Origin: Congeria kusceri
Lineage: Eukaryota > Mollusca > Bivalvia > Myida > Dreissenidae
Reading direction: 5' to 3'
Assembly (NCBI GenBank): GCA_027627225.1
Contig: CM051029.1
Location: 25,304,851-25,368,850 of the forward strand
DNA: 64,000 bases
A program made the position numbers and the translations under genes. Every line of letters begins with the position of its first letter. The first letter of the stretch is position 1. The notes under the pieces were generated by a model. That model did no database searches and was not told the DNA's origin. It worked only from the letters and a program-made list of their open reading frames with translations. Below, piece after piece: positions 39,801 to 44,088 of this stretch.

Positions 39801-42800
39801 TTAAGAGTGTGGATGCATTACTTCAGATTTTATTAAGGATCTCTACGGTTTAAAATAAATGCTTAGTTGTGAGATGTTTGTGTGTTTGTTCCGTGGTTTT
39901 GTGTTGTTCTTCTTGTAATATGTTGCATGTGCCCCAATTGGTTATTGGCCCTAAATAAAGGACCATTTCATGCTCCTAGTAATAAGTGTTTCTAACCATT
40001 CTCTGGAGTTTGATTTATTTGTATTGAAAACTGAGGGGCCACATTACTGTAGTACACGCGTTGAAGCGAAATTATCCTTTGTTACATACATATCATGTCA
40101 ATTGTAGGACGACTTCTGTCTAATAGACAATGTTTGCTATGGTAACTACACTGATTTGGACGAGTGCCATACGTGTGACCCAACCATCAAAAGGTTTTCA
40201 TGGATTCTTAAGGTATTGTGGTTTAAAAATCAATGTTAGTTCTATTGAATTGAATATTTGATTGTAGTTTCGTTTACTTATTAAACTGAAAATGGTATAC
40301 CTTAACTGAGAAATTAGATTAAGTCAAGTTTCTATGTTTAAATGATCCACTCATGCAAATATTTAAAAACGTCAATCCTCTTCAATCGACTTATTAATGC
40401 ATGATTAAATATACTTCTGAACGTTTTTACATTTCCTCCAGCCATATGCTTAAATAAAATGTGTTAATGCACTTGTTTTTTTTGTAGGACGATTTCTGTG
40501 ACATCGGAGGTGTTTGCTATCCGTCTGGAAATGTCTCCACCAGCAGCTGCATATCTGAGTGCAACCCGACCTTGGACAAACATACATGGTCACAGAGAGT
40601 GGGTTTTGTAATTACATACATACGCCTATTTCTAAATAAAAAGCTTGCGATGGTTTAAGCGTTTCATGGTAAACAGCTATGGAATCGTCTTTGTCATATG
40701 CGTATGTGTCCTGTATCACTGAATATGTGATTGGTGTTTGGAGGTTTGTGTATCTCATCCCTGGCATATAAGTTGAGTTGTATTCACAAATTCATTCTTT
40801 CCTTGCGAGATAATTTCCGAACGATTGTAGACAAAGTGTGATCTAGATTTAAAAGATGTCTACGACTATAAAAACGATTGTAAGCAAAGAATAAACTTGA
40901 TTTATCACAAATATGTCTAAGTACGACTGTAGATAATTAACGTTCTGGATTACTTAAACATTTCCATTAAAGTCAAGCCAATGACAAGTTTTCCTACCTT
41001 TGATTTGTTAAGATATGCACTGTATGAACTTGATCACTTACAAATATGTCCAAGCACGGCTGTAGACAATTAACGTTATTGATTACGTAAATATTTCCAA
41101 TATATTTGAAATCAACTTAATAAACACATTTTCCCAACCTTAGGTTTGCTTGTCCCATTTCAGACCGACGTCTGCAGCGTTGACGGCCAGTGCTTCGATG
41201 ACGGAGACAACAACATGACCCCCGAGGACTGCCTCTATTGTGACTTGGCCAAGGACCAATTTTCATGGTCACAGCGGGTTGGTTAATATTATTACATTGC
41301 TGTCGTGTCGCATACAAATCGTGTTTTTTAGAAACATTATTTTTAGACTTTAATGTAGTGTTGTCAATGCTCAGTTACCGTTGACACAGAGGCTTGTGTT
41401 CATATTTCATATATAAACGGGTTCAGGCACACTATTGTTATTCAGTCGACCTGGATTGACTAGCTGTTGTCAAGGAACCGTTCTTGGGTTCATCTTGCAG
41501 AACATGATTGATTGGACGTTTATTAAATGTTGCCAAAGATCTGTTCTCATTGTTACAACCGGATTTTGTGGACCTTTACTTGTGCAAAGGATCAGGTGTT
41601 ATGGACACAGAAGGATGTTGCAAATCATTTTGTATTTTCCAAGACAAACGATTTATTGCACAGTATTGATATTAAATATAGTTCAGTTAACAACTACCAT
41701 GCATGAGTTTAAGTAGACAAAGCATGTGGTGCAGATTATTTCATGTTTTATGTGCAGCGTTGTTTTGTTGAATAATGATATTTCGACTTTTGCAATGACC
41801 GTTCCTATGCGGTTTCCCGAGTTTTATTGATATTTGTTTTTGTGTGTTTAGTACGTGTTTTGTCACTTGCCTTAAATAAAGGACATTGTCATAAGCGTTG
41901 CAATTTCAAATGATGATCGGCATGTCGATTGATTATTGATGATTTAAAAAGTCAATTGTTATGACATAGAAATGTAATTAATCAGAAAAAACGTTAACGG
42001 TCTTATAGTATTACACTCTATTTCAGGCTGGTTTCTGTTACATAGCTGGTGTTTGCTATGCCGACACTACTGCGAACCCGACGGATGCATGTAGGTACTG
42101 TAACGTGTCCGTGGATACTGCTGCATGGCAGCGCAACACTAACGATTCAGGTATGTTCATGTATAATAAACGAACTAGAAAAATATATTTTTAGAAAGTA
42201 TTGATTAAGTTGCTTGATTTCAGGTAAAACAACAAGCCGTCACAATGTGTTTACTGTTGGAAAAGTAATAGTAAATATTAACTTAGAATAAATGTCGCAA
42301 AATATCACATTTGCCAGTGTTATAAAACACGGACAAGAATTACATGTAATGCATGCTACTGCATGGGCTGGGGAAAGTACATCTCATACTATTACAACGC
42401 ATGGTATCACTTTATACGCATATAATGAAAAAGAAAAGCACAACATCTGCGCAATGATAGATACATGCAGTTTTCAAACGAATGTATGAACTTGCTTCAG
42501 GTTGTGAAGAACAAGAAAAGGGAGAAGATGACAACTCTGTGGTAATTGCCATAGGGGCTGCACTCGGAGCCGGAGCTGGTGTAGCGCTAGCTATCGTGAT
42601 CGGGTTTTACATTTACAAGCACATGCACGCCTCTAAAGTCGTCGCAGCCAGGTATGCATTAACAGAATATACCACTGTATTTAACTCTTAAGTCGAATTG
42701 CGAGTTTAGGAAGTTACCGGACCGAAGCGATTTTTCGTAAAGGTCGTTCTTTAGTTGGATTTTTTGTCTATAATTAAAGTCGTACAGTTTGTTATTTTAA

Positions 42801-43214
42801 TGTAGTAATATAATGTACAGAGCAAATAACATTAAGACTTTAACCAAATAAAAAAAACTTAACGCTTGCGTTCTTACTGGCTATATCAGGGATATAATGA
42901 TATTTATTAAATGATATCAATGATAATTTTCCGACAAACTGTTTGATGTACAAAATAATTAATTGCATGAAACATAATAAATTTCTTAAAATATAAGTGT
43001 TACAATAGGAACCGAGACCGCAATACGAGCGTTTTTTTTTATTTGCAGGACCTCAGGGACGCTGTTCGATGCGCCCAAGAACCAGCACTTCAAGTTCCGC
43101 GTGGAGCCGACGACGACGAGTCCGGTGGAGAACATTGCTCTGCCGAACTACAACATCCCGTCCACCAGCTTGGAACCCCAGAACGCCAGAGTCCCGGACA
43201 ATCTGTACAATTAA
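62..43214 (+). CDS. VWDE-like membrane protein, 49 exons, 5'-incomplete
   Basis: This is the whole reconstructed coding gene. The 49 exons sum to 7,335 nt, an exact multiple of three, and end at TAA 43212-43214. No signal peptide or start codon is seen, because the first exon is entered in frame from beyond the left edge. Domain order by window residue: FCxIxGxCY module (1-44), EGF-like array (45-724), D8C-like region (725-846), VWD cassette 1 (about 847-1307), VWD cassette 2 (about 1308-1876), basic linker (1877-1925), EGF-like and beta-rich region with RKKR (1926-2188), four FCxIxGxCY modules (2189-2339), transmembrane helix (about 2353-2379), cytoplasmic tail to 2444. The family (VWDE in vertebrates, large expansions in molluscs) is extracellular and probably adhesive; no enzyme is implied. 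Exon edges come from splice consensus, phase agreement and domain continuity. The end of exon 38 and the start of exon 22 are the least certain. Confidence 0.85.
592..726 (+). CDS. Exon 2: EGF-like module
   Basis: Phase 1-1 exon, 135 nt, donor GTATGT. Six cysteines in the EGF order with a CxC pair (TDTCHCYPTF). It directly follows the module in exon 1 and opens the EGF-like array. Confidence 0.8.
1173..1292 (+). CDS. Exon 3: EGF-like module
   Basis: Phase 1-1, 120 nt, acceptor TTCATAG, donor GTAACG. Six cysteines including the VCECNVTTEL pair and a final PNGCMPKG, the usual end of these modules. Confidence 0.8.
1553..1684 (+). CDS. Exon 4: EGF-like module
   Basis: Phase 1-1, 132 nt, acceptor TTACAG. 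Begins GLGSPCEEDIAC and holds TCVCGVHYNN with a final NCYPKG. The GLGxxC opening recurs in exons 5, 12 and 15. Confidence 0.82.
1980..2123 (+). CDS. Exon 5: EGF-like module
   Basis: Phase 1-1, 144 nt, acceptor TTTTCAG, donor GTAATG. GLGDSCDDDEVC, then TCQCDFGYSGN and a closing cysteine; a canonical-looking EGF-like unit. Confidence 0.82.
2425..2547 (+). CDS. Exon 6: incomplete EGF-like module
   Basis: Phase 1-1, 123 nt, acceptor GTTCTAG, donor GTACGT. Only four cysteines (SWCYENDQC, SVCDRS, WRCVRR) and no CxC pair, so the C-terminal half of an EGF fold is missing. It is rich in Trp and Tyr. The donor is chosen to keep phase 1; GTGAGA at 2541 is an alternative out of phase. Confidence 0.65.
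2947..3036 (+). CDS. Exon 7: short half EGF-like module
   Basis: Phase 1-1, only 90 nt, acceptor TTGCAG, donor GTATGA. Encodes TCSANDTNPDASC and ends GFCEPG. Like exon 6 it lacks the CxC half. Confidence 0.65.
3526..3645 (+). CDS. Exon 8: EGF-like module
   Basis: Phase 1-1, 120 nt, acceptor TTGTAG, donor GTAGGT. MCSAKDQRNC, then GYCDCSDGFSIWNGDCS gives the CxC and closing cysteine. Confidence 0.82.
3655..3960. repeat. Minisatellite in intron 8
   Basis: Diverged tandem units of about 33 bp, core TTCCAAGTTCAATAAAGGC, roughly nine copies. It begins about ten bases after the exon 8 donor but does not include exon sequence. Confidence 0.75.
4339..4464 (+). CDS. Exon 9: EGF-like module
   Basis: Phase 1-1, 126 nt, acceptor TTCCTAG, donor GTGAGC. 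ACEIDEDCHSKKGRYEC followed by ACKCNPDMWVEENGLC. Confidence 0.82.
5054..5176 (+). CDS. Exon 10: EGF-like module
   Basis: Phase 1-1, 123 nt, acceptor TTGCAG, donor GTTAGT. HCSASNPCGKLSNTTC and LCECEPGFVVRDGACVSG. Confidence 0.82.
5454..5627 (+). CDS. Exon 11: EGF-like module with aromatic insert
   Basis: Phase 1-1, 174 nt, acceptor TTTCAG. GCNNDHDCAAISGLDC is followed by an insert rich in Tyr, Trp and Phe (YWAYYDGMWFDNWGNADY), then ICVCKPGYAVHDLACTKG. The insert makes it about 15 residues longer than its neighbours. Confidence 0.82.
6423..6629 (+). CDS. Exon 12: EGF-like module with long aromatic insert
   Basis: Phase 1-1, 207 nt, acceptor TTTGCAG, donor GTGAAG. VLGSNCDNLKAC, then an insert of about 30 residues packed with Tyr, Trp, His and Ser (SYSYHYFSWWGQWYVKNYF), then LCECTPGYERNADGTDC. 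The longest EGF-type exon here. Confidence 0.82.
6780..6806. repeat. (TA)n microsatellite
   Basis: Uninterrupted TA dinucleotides in intron 12. Confidence 0.95.
7174..7362 (+). CDS. Exon 13: EGF-like module with aromatic insert
   Basis: Phase 1-1, 189 nt, acceptor TCTCAG, donor GTACGT. RCNNDDDCDGPMFKC and ECVCADNYVKV, then a Tyr-rich stretch (GYNYYWYYDYYGHQE) placed after the CxC pair rather than before it as in exons 11 and 12. Confidence 0.82.
8006..8038. repeat. (GT)n microsatellite with G run
   Basis: GT repeats followed by a run of G in intron 13, directly before a larger tandem repeat. Confidence 0.9.
8070..8710. repeat. Four diverged tandem units of about 162 bp, intron 13
   Basis: Units start near 8080, 8240, 8401 and 8561 with TTTCCGGATAATAACTCAAG and contain TTTGGTACACATATGTAGCA and GTTATGGCCCCTTTTT. 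Similar in style to the arrays at 21.8 and 46.8 kb; probably a dispersed mobile repeat. Confidence 0.75.
8893..9003 (+). CDS. Exon 14: EGF-like module
   Basis: Phase 1-1, 111 nt, acceptor TTTCAG, donor GTAAGT. GLSCSEGCPSNNTHC and YICRCNRGYEKNGVCTD. Confidence 0.82.
9334..9462 (+). CDS. Exon 15: EGF-like module
   Basis: Phase 1-1, 129 nt, acceptor TTACAG, donor GTATGG. LGSECESDTPCQHVANARC and VCVCADGFYDNGQDEC. Confidence 0.82.
9651..9767 (+). CDS. Exon 16: EGF-like module, last of array
   Basis: Phase 1-1, 117 nt, acceptor GCTTCAG, donor GTTAGT. LGKECSPDYYCGSDDYVC, VCVCAATRTELNGRCMKG. Ends the EGF-like array before the D8C-like region. Confidence 0.82.
10009..10209 (+). CDS. Exon 17: D8C-like region, first half
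   Basis: Phase 1-1, 201 nt, acceptor GTTCAG, donor GTAGGT. Encodes EGWYNIGHRML and VGGCGTKWPMYMT, which match the GWYR ... CGTxxPxWL pattern of D8C domains (uromodulin, GP2, mollusc VWDE proteins). Its last 30 or so bases plus the donor are the founder-like copy of the minisatellite that fills the next intron. Confidence 0.78.
10166..11310. repeat. 43 bp minisatellite spanning the exon 17 donor
   Basis: About 25 tandem units of 43 bp. Each unit contains AACAAAGTGGCCAATGTATA then TGACATGTAGGTA. The first copy is coding: exon 17 ends GGAACAAAATGGCCGATGTA then TATGACAT|GTAGGT. The central copies (about 10480-10740) are nearly identical; the outer ones are diverged. Long minus-strand reading frames here are by-products of the repeat. 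Confidence 0.92.
10389..10441 (+). repeat. Copy of intron 15 sequence inside the 43 bp array
   Basis: GCTCGAATAAATGGAATATT and the following 30 bases match 9480-9530 in intron 15 with about three differences, interrupting the minisatellite. Confidence 0.85.
11731..11895 (+). CDS. Exon 18: D8C-like region, second half
   Basis: Phase 1-1, 165 nt, acceptor GTTATAG, donor GTATGT. Encodes LPVTIRKCGADHHIYIPQT and ends FAGYCL, resembling the end of D8C-type domains with paired cysteines. Confidence 0.75.
12268..12469 (+). CDS. Exon 19: start of VWD cassette 1
   Basis: Phase 1 to 2, 202 nt, donor GTAAGG. Encodes INFICQVLDDEHSYFPC and ends in YYTVN with a split Trp codon. It corresponds to the end of exon 27, which also breaks at W|Y in phase 2. 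Confidence 0.78.
12940..13060 (+). CDS. Exon 20: cassette 1
   Basis: Phase 2 to 0, 121 nt, acceptor CCCTAG, donor GTAATT. Begins WYVNDHLC; counterpart of exon 28, which begins WYADETML and has the same phases. Confidence 0.78.
13239..13328 (+). CDS. Exon 21: cassette 1
   Basis: Phase 0-0, 90 nt, acceptor TTCCAG, donor GTAAGT. VQCSYEWSLTMFGPRS; counterpart of exon 29 (WRCAVSVLNTNG). Confidence 0.75.
14513..14941 (+). CDS. Exon 22: cassette 1, fused exon
   Basis: Phase 0-0, 429 nt, donor GTAAAC. Contains TIPTDGSSQAF, LGCTNDTST and SMSCEIEF, aligning with IPDRFIAMPRGG ... ACTVELKV of exon 30, then a stretch matching exon 31 in position. One exon here equals two in cassette 2. The start is uncertain: AG at 14511-14512 has a weak pyrimidine tract, and AG at 14547-14548 (start 14549) is also in phase. 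Confidence 0.7.
15376..15473 (+). CDS. Exon 23: degenerate VWD start, cassette 1
   Basis: Phase 0 to 2, 98 nt, acceptor TTTCAG, donor GTAAGA. Encodes CSIRWSKDDKQPMLTKTKGK where exon 32 has YTTNDPRLMTFDG. The DPxxxTFDG hallmark of VWD domains is eroded, although exon length and phases match. Confidence 0.75.
15980..16049 (+). CDS. Exon 24: VWD strand region, cassette 1
   Basis: Phase 2 to 0, 70 nt, acceptor ATACAG, donor GTAGAA. Encodes VTGEFLLFRSLAYPVE; counterpart of exon 33 (LSGEFTLYQHQKYPIE). Confidence 0.78.
16404..16580 (+). CDS. Exon 25: VWD core, cassette 1
   Basis: Phase 0-0, 177 nt, acceptor ATACAG, donor GTACGT. VQIKTETC, VCVCALTFRDGNTIYTVGIC; matches the central VWD strands and exon 34 (VQIQTEPC). 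Confidence 0.82.
16785..16981 (+). CDS. Exon 26: VWD end, cassette 1
   Basis: Phase 0 to 2, 197 nt, acceptor TATCAG, donor GTAATT. LTVEISDSSSMEDFTLLDGL then CAFEDNTF and final SWR; it parallels VYVYPSPNDMN ... GGLCGTFNGDWQDDF and SWR of exon 35. The GLCG core is reduced to GLCA. Confidence 0.8.
17090..17146 (+). pseudogene. Decayed copy of the end of exon 26
   Basis: CAGCACTGGTGGCCTGATGC, TTAGCAGTGACG and GAGAGCTGGA repeat the last 50 bases of exon 26 (16929-16981) with several substitutions and small gaps, 160 bp downstream in the intron. Confidence 0.8.
17628..17993 (+). CDS. Exon 27: post-VWD segment and start of cassette 2
   Basis: Phase 2-2, 366 nt, acceptor TTGCAG, donor GTATGT. The first part (LYSCSCPLDSED) matches exon 36 (LCVCPLIVNK), the segment after a VWD. 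The second part ends YDIYW and corresponds to exon 19. The exon therefore bridges the two duplicated cassettes. Confidence 0.8.
18523..18658 (+). CDS. Exon 28: cassette 2
   Basis: Phase 2 to 0, 136 nt, acceptor TATATAG, donor GTATGT. YADETMLHKNSKQSLTTAGF and GVCAVNKL; counterpart of exon 20. Confidence 0.78.
19176..19259 (+). CDS. Exon 29: cassette 2
   Basis: Phase 0-0, 84 nt, acceptor TTTCACAG, donor GTAAGT. WRCAVSVLNTNGIEVLAASY then EPFEFIT. It is followed by the largest intron of the gene. Confidence 0.78.
19380..20110. repeat. CCATATGGG satellite block 1, intron 29
   Basis: Dense ATGGGTCC and CCATATGGGG motifs with a higher-order period of about 162 bp, marked by GGGATTTTGCAAACTG near 19458, 19619, 19783 and 19944. 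It starts 120 bases after exon 29. Open frames on both strands are repeat by-products. Confidence 0.9.
20428..20520. repeat. 46 bp direct duplication
   Basis: AACTAGTCTAGAAAGATACA occurs twice, 46 bp apart, with one difference over the following 25 bases. Confidence 0.85.
21775..22992. mobile_element. Inverted-terminus element with about 170 bp internal tandem units
   Basis: GCTCGACTATTCAC near the left end is the exact inverse of GTGAATAGTCGAGC at the right end. Inside are repeated units containing GACATGTGTGAAGTTTCAAT and TACTTGTTGCACGC, spaced about 170 bp. No coding sequence is seen, so it is a non-autonomous element in intron 29. Confidence 0.6.
21903..22287. mobile_element. 385 bp MITE nested in the previous element
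   Basis: It starts CAAGGCTTCCATTAA and ends TTAATGAAAGCCCTG, imperfect inverted termini, and is flanked by GATATG on both sides (21897-21902 and 22288-22293). The host unit continues across it. Termini resemble those of hAT elements, although only 6 bp of target duplication is clear. Confidence 0.65.
24245..24345 (-). repeat. tRNA-related SINE head
   Basis: Read on the minus strand it has an A-box-like GCAGTTGGTTAGTGCGC and, about 40 bases on, a B-box-like GAGTTCGATATTC. No clean acceptor stem, so it is a tRNA-derived repeat, not a working tRNA gene. Confidence 0.45.
24592..25099. mobile_element. About 508 bp element with inverted ends and internal tRNA-like sequence
   Basis: Left end TTAAAGGGACATGTTCACA; the right end, inverted, reads TTGAAAGGGACTTGTTCACA. 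Inside at about 24885-24960 is an A-box TAGCTGAGTGG and B-box GGTTTGAGTCC followed by a T run. TTAAAGGGACTATGTCAAC at 24071 suggests a second, adjoining copy holding the minus-strand tRNA-like head. Confidence 0.55.
25477..26190. repeat. Two tandem units of about 350-370 bp with palindromes
   Basis: Both units hold ACCACGAGGGCGGTAGCCCT with inverted flanks AAACCAC/GTGGTTT, a GTTGGTTATTGCGGTAATAA-type palindrome, then TACTCCGCCCATTTTCC and GATAAACATTGAGCGAATGG. No open frame of note. Confidence 0.7.
26350..26680. repeat. Duplicated 170 bp units
   Basis: Two units share TGCATTTTACG, CCGGAACTATTTTCAAAAC and AATTTGTTGCAGAATAACCC. They adjoin the previous repeat and may belong to the same element. 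Confidence 0.65.
27290..29190. repeat. CCCATATGGG satellite block 2, intron 29
   Basis: About 1.9 kb of units of 40-45 bp around GGGACCCATATGGGCTTGC, with longer-range repetition (GGGCCCGATATAGGC-type segments near 28.2, 28.5 and 29.07 kb). It shares its core with block 1, 7 kb upstream in the same intron. Many overlapping open frames are artefacts. Confidence 0.9.
29553..29717 (+). CDS. Exon 30: cassette 2
   Basis: Phase 0-0, 165 nt, acceptor TTGCAG, donor GTATGC. IPDRFIAMPRGGEVDFHFTV, VCLDGKACTVELKVIDESD; matches the first part of exon 22. Confidence 0.8.
30121..30327 (+). CDS. Exon 31: cassette 2
   Basis: Phase 0-0, 207 nt, acceptor TTTCAG, donor GTACGA. RTCGDFISGIQLFRNIGTF and FWNNCYFTDKIN; counterpart of the second part of exon 22. 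Confidence 0.8.
30945..32010. repeat. 35-36 bp minisatellite spanning the exon 32 acceptor
   Basis: About 28 units of ACTATTTCACTGATATTCTA followed by GG(A/C)(G/T)TTTGTAATAAC. The true acceptor reads ACTATTTCATTGATCTTCTAG|GTATTTGT, that is, the last unit. Every unit thus carries a branch-point-like CTGAT, a short pyrimidine tract and AG. Confidence 0.92.
32001..32086 (+). CDS. Exon 32: VWD start, cassette 2
   Basis: Phase 0 to 2, 86 nt. Encodes CYTTNDPRLMTFDGQ, a good match to the GDPHxxTFDG start of VWD domains (DPR in place of DPH). The acceptor TTCTAG at 31999-32000 is the last unit of the minisatellite that fills the intron upstream. Confidence 0.85.
32474..32752. mobile_element. Fold-back MITE, GC-rich arms
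   Basis: Imperfect inverted arms of about 75 bp: ATGAGGCGTGTCATGAGAAA on the left against (inverted) ATGAGGCATGTCGTGGGAAA on the right, each continuing into GTCGTCCCGGAT(C/T)AGCCTGTG. I recognise this as a very common repeat of dreissenid and related bivalve genomes; that recognition is from memory. Confidence 0.75.
33109..33172 (+). CDS. Exon 33: VWD strand region, cassette 2
   Basis: Phase 2 to 0, 64 nt, acceptor TTTTAG, donor GTAAGA. YYSMQLSGEFTLYQHQKYPI follows directly on the TFDG of exon 32. Confidence 0.85.
33590..33722. repeat. Short tandem of acceptor copies before exon 34
   Basis: GCATCAAACAGGTCCAGACC, then CATCAAATAGGTACAAAT, then the true GCATCGAACAG|GTTCAGATC, about 45-50 bp apart, joined by GTGTGCATTTTATTT. 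Three copies of the acceptor with the first exon bases. Confidence 0.8.
33708..33890 (+). CDS. Exon 34: VWD core, cassette 2
   Basis: Phase 0-0, 183 nt, donor GTACAC. VQIQTEPCWPGGWTTCTCGV then GRDVYTVTHC, the central VWD pattern with CxCGV. The acceptor GAACAG ends a short tandem of acceptor copies. Confidence 0.85.
34329..34588 (+). CDS. Exon 35: VWD end, cassette 2
   Basis: Phase 0 to 2, 260 nt, acceptor TTTACAG, donor GTGAAT. MSVYVYPSPNDMNHVGGLCG, TFNGDWQDDF: the GLCGxFNGDxxDDF calcium-loop signature of VWD domains. A Trp-rich run (WGFWWWWRWGG) precedes the closing SWR. Confidence 0.87.
35241..35395 (+). CDS. Exon 36: post-VWD segment
   Basis: Phase 2 to 1, 155 nt, acceptor ATGCAG, donor GTATGA. 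ATLESWNTNDKLCVCPLIVN; matches the first part of exon 27. Confidence 0.8.
35667..35812 (+). CDS. Exon 37: highly charged basic linker
   Basis: Phase 1 to 0, 146 nt, acceptor TCGTAG, donor GTAAGG. KKRGKRIEKILRDE and LRKERSVSRVK: nearly half Lys, Arg, Glu or Asp, probably helical. KKRGKR could be a dibasic cleavage site. Its last 30 bases and donor are the unit of the intronic array that follows. Confidence 0.75.
35780..36425. repeat. 33-35 bp minisatellite spanning the exon 37 donor
   Basis: About 18 units of GTAAGGAAAGAGAGGAGTGC followed by GTCCAGAGTGAAG. Exon 37 ends AGGAGTGTATCCAGAGTGAAG|GTAAGG, which is the first unit. The 33 bp unit is a multiple of three, but a TAG occurs four codons after the donor. 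Confidence 0.92.
36762..36935 (+). CDS. Exon 38: cysteine-bearing segment, end uncertain
   Basis: Acceptor TTAACAG; NPEDLVAAYNQSQASCEAYL then CGADLAGE and SSCAEDKM. The next exon requires a phase 0 end. In-phase donors are GTTTCC after 36872 and GTATCT after 36935; the stronger-looking GTGAAG after 36862 plus context would be phase 1 and break the frame. I choose 36935 because it keeps the second cysteine expected in the family. Confidence 0.55.
37199..37291 (+). CDS. Exon 39
   Basis: Phase 0-0, 93 nt, acceptor TTTCAG, donor GTAATT. LTAPGPEQSTCRNMQSSTMM then VDKDVEFQ. No domain recognised alone; precedes an EGF-like start. Confidence 0.72.
37807..37885 (+). CDS. Exon 40: EGF start
   Basis: Phase 0 to 1, 79 nt, acceptor TTTACAG, donor GTAAGT. 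Ends ASCPDNCNNNGNCSNG, the first half of a classical EGF (CxxxCxxxGxC). Confidence 0.82.
38586..38776 (+). CDS. Exon 41: EGF end and start of beta-rich region
   Basis: Phase 1 to 0, 191 nt, acceptor TTCAG. GTCICNEHYDPESNCKLDL completes the EGF; TIVEVTGDGNCNPRNKAC begins a new region, resembling the segment after the EGF in mollusc VWDE-like proteins. Confidence 0.82.
39171..39314 (+). CDS. Exon 42: beta-rich segment with RKKR site
   Basis: Phase 0-0, 144 nt, acceptor ATTCAG, donor GTAAAT. VTANCPNNFDAYCPTT followed by SRKKRQVDDNP, a textbook furin-type site (RxKR), so the ectodomain is probably cut about 235 residues before the membrane span. Confidence 0.8.
39565..39672 (+). CDS. Exon 43: beta-rich segment
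   Basis: Phase 0-0, 108 nt, acceptor TTTCAG, donor GTAAGT. YNVSLSNDNSSFSSPNTVTV, then DTTCVKIENG. Precedes the FCxIxGxCY modules. Confidence 0.78.
40108..40212 (+). CDS. Exon 44: FCxIxGxCY module 1
   Basis: Phase 0-0, 105 nt, acceptor TTGTAG. DDFCLIDNVCYGNYTDLDEC then CDPTIKRFSW. First of four tandem module exons. Confidence 0.82.
40488..40598 (+). CDS. Exon 45: FCxIxGxCY module 2
   Basis: Phase 0-0, 111 nt, acceptor TTTGTAG, donor GTGGGT. DDFCDIGGVCYPSGNVSTSS, CNPTLDKHTWSQR. Its first codons match exon 44 almost base for base, so this is a recent exon duplication. Confidence 0.82.
41164..41277 (+). CDS. Exon 46: FCxIxGxCY module 3
   Basis: Phase 0-0, 114 nt, acceptor TTTCAG, donor GTTGGT. 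TDVCSVDGQCFDDGDNNMT and DQFSWSQR; the closing SWSQR is shared with exon 45. Confidence 0.82.
42027..42150 (+). CDS. Exon 47: FCxIxGxCY module 4
   Basis: Phase 0 to 1, 124 nt, acceptor TTTCAG, donor GTATGT. AGFCYIAGVCYADTTANPTD, then CNVSVDTAAWQRN. Last module before the membrane span; phases equal those of exon 1. Confidence 0.82.
42501..42651 (+). CDS. Exon 48: transmembrane helix
   Basis: Phase 1 to 2, 151 nt, acceptor CTTCAG, donor GTATGC. Acidic juxtamembrane (GCEEQEKGEDDNS), then about 26 hydrophobic residues beginning VVIAIGAALGAGAGVALAIV with GxxxG-type spacing, then YKHMHASK. Orientation is N-out by the positive-inside rule. Confidence 0.87.
43049..43214 (+). CDS. Exon 49: cytoplasmic tail and stop
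   Basis: Phase 2 in, 166 nt including TAA, acceptor TTTGCAG. RTSGTLFDAPKNQHFKFRVE and ENIALPNYNIPSTSLEPQNA, ending DNLYN. GC-rich relative to its surroundings. No signalling motif recognised. Confidence 0.85.
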
Positions 43215-43658
43215 AATGAAATACAGTAGTCCTTGCAGTGGCCACTGACCCCTGGGCGACACAAAAACCACCGCAAACACCAAGAGAATCCTTCCAGATT
43301 ATAAATAATTTATTTTTTAGATTTTTTCACATGTTTTAATTTGTATGATCATTATTATAAATATAAAACTCCCTAAAATATCGTATTATTTGAAAAGACC
43401 TTTATATTGAGAGTTCAAATTAAAAACAAAAATAAACACGTAACAACGTTAACATAAGAACAAGATTGTACTGTGTCCACGTTATCTTCTACTGCTTGCC
43501 CTCCATTTTAATTTACAGCATGCGATCGGACTATTTTCGCGTTAAAATTGGTTTTAGCAGGAATTTGAATATTGCGTTTATGTTGTGATAATGTCCTCAA
43601 TCAAAATATGCAATTAAAACGATTGCAGTGAGGACTCATATGATATTTGTGTGTTATA

Positions 43659-43664
43659 AATAAA
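43659..43664 (+). terminator. Candidate polyadenylation signal AATAAA
   Basis: AATAAA about 450 bases after the stop codon. Another AATAAA lies at 43431-43436. Either could end the transcript; the sequence alone does not decide. Confidence 0.3.
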
Positions 43665-43968
43665 ATGCTACCAAGTTTGTTTTATTTTCCATTGTTAGCT
43701 GATTTTTTGTTTTATGTTTATTAATACGTTATATAATTGGGATACTAGCTTTTGTCAACAATACTTTAATACGAACTCATTCGGTGTAATAATTTTGTCG
43801 TCGAATAGTTTCGATTGACTTTACAATTTCGTTATTTTTTATATAGCTAATGTTGTGTATTGTACATGTTTGTAACTGTTTTAAAGTAAACACATCTAGC
43901 CTCCACAACAACAACAGCAGCATCAGAAGCAGCAACAAAAAAACAACAACAACAGGAACAACAACAAA

Positions 43969-43969
<1 letters not shown>

Positions 43970-44062
<93 letters not shown>

Positions 44063-44088
44063 GTACTACTACTACTAGTACTACTACC
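43970..44088. repeat. (ACT)n microsatellite
   Basis: About 38 trinucleotide units with a few AGT variants. The poly-Leu and poly-Val frames here are artefacts. Confidence 0.97.
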
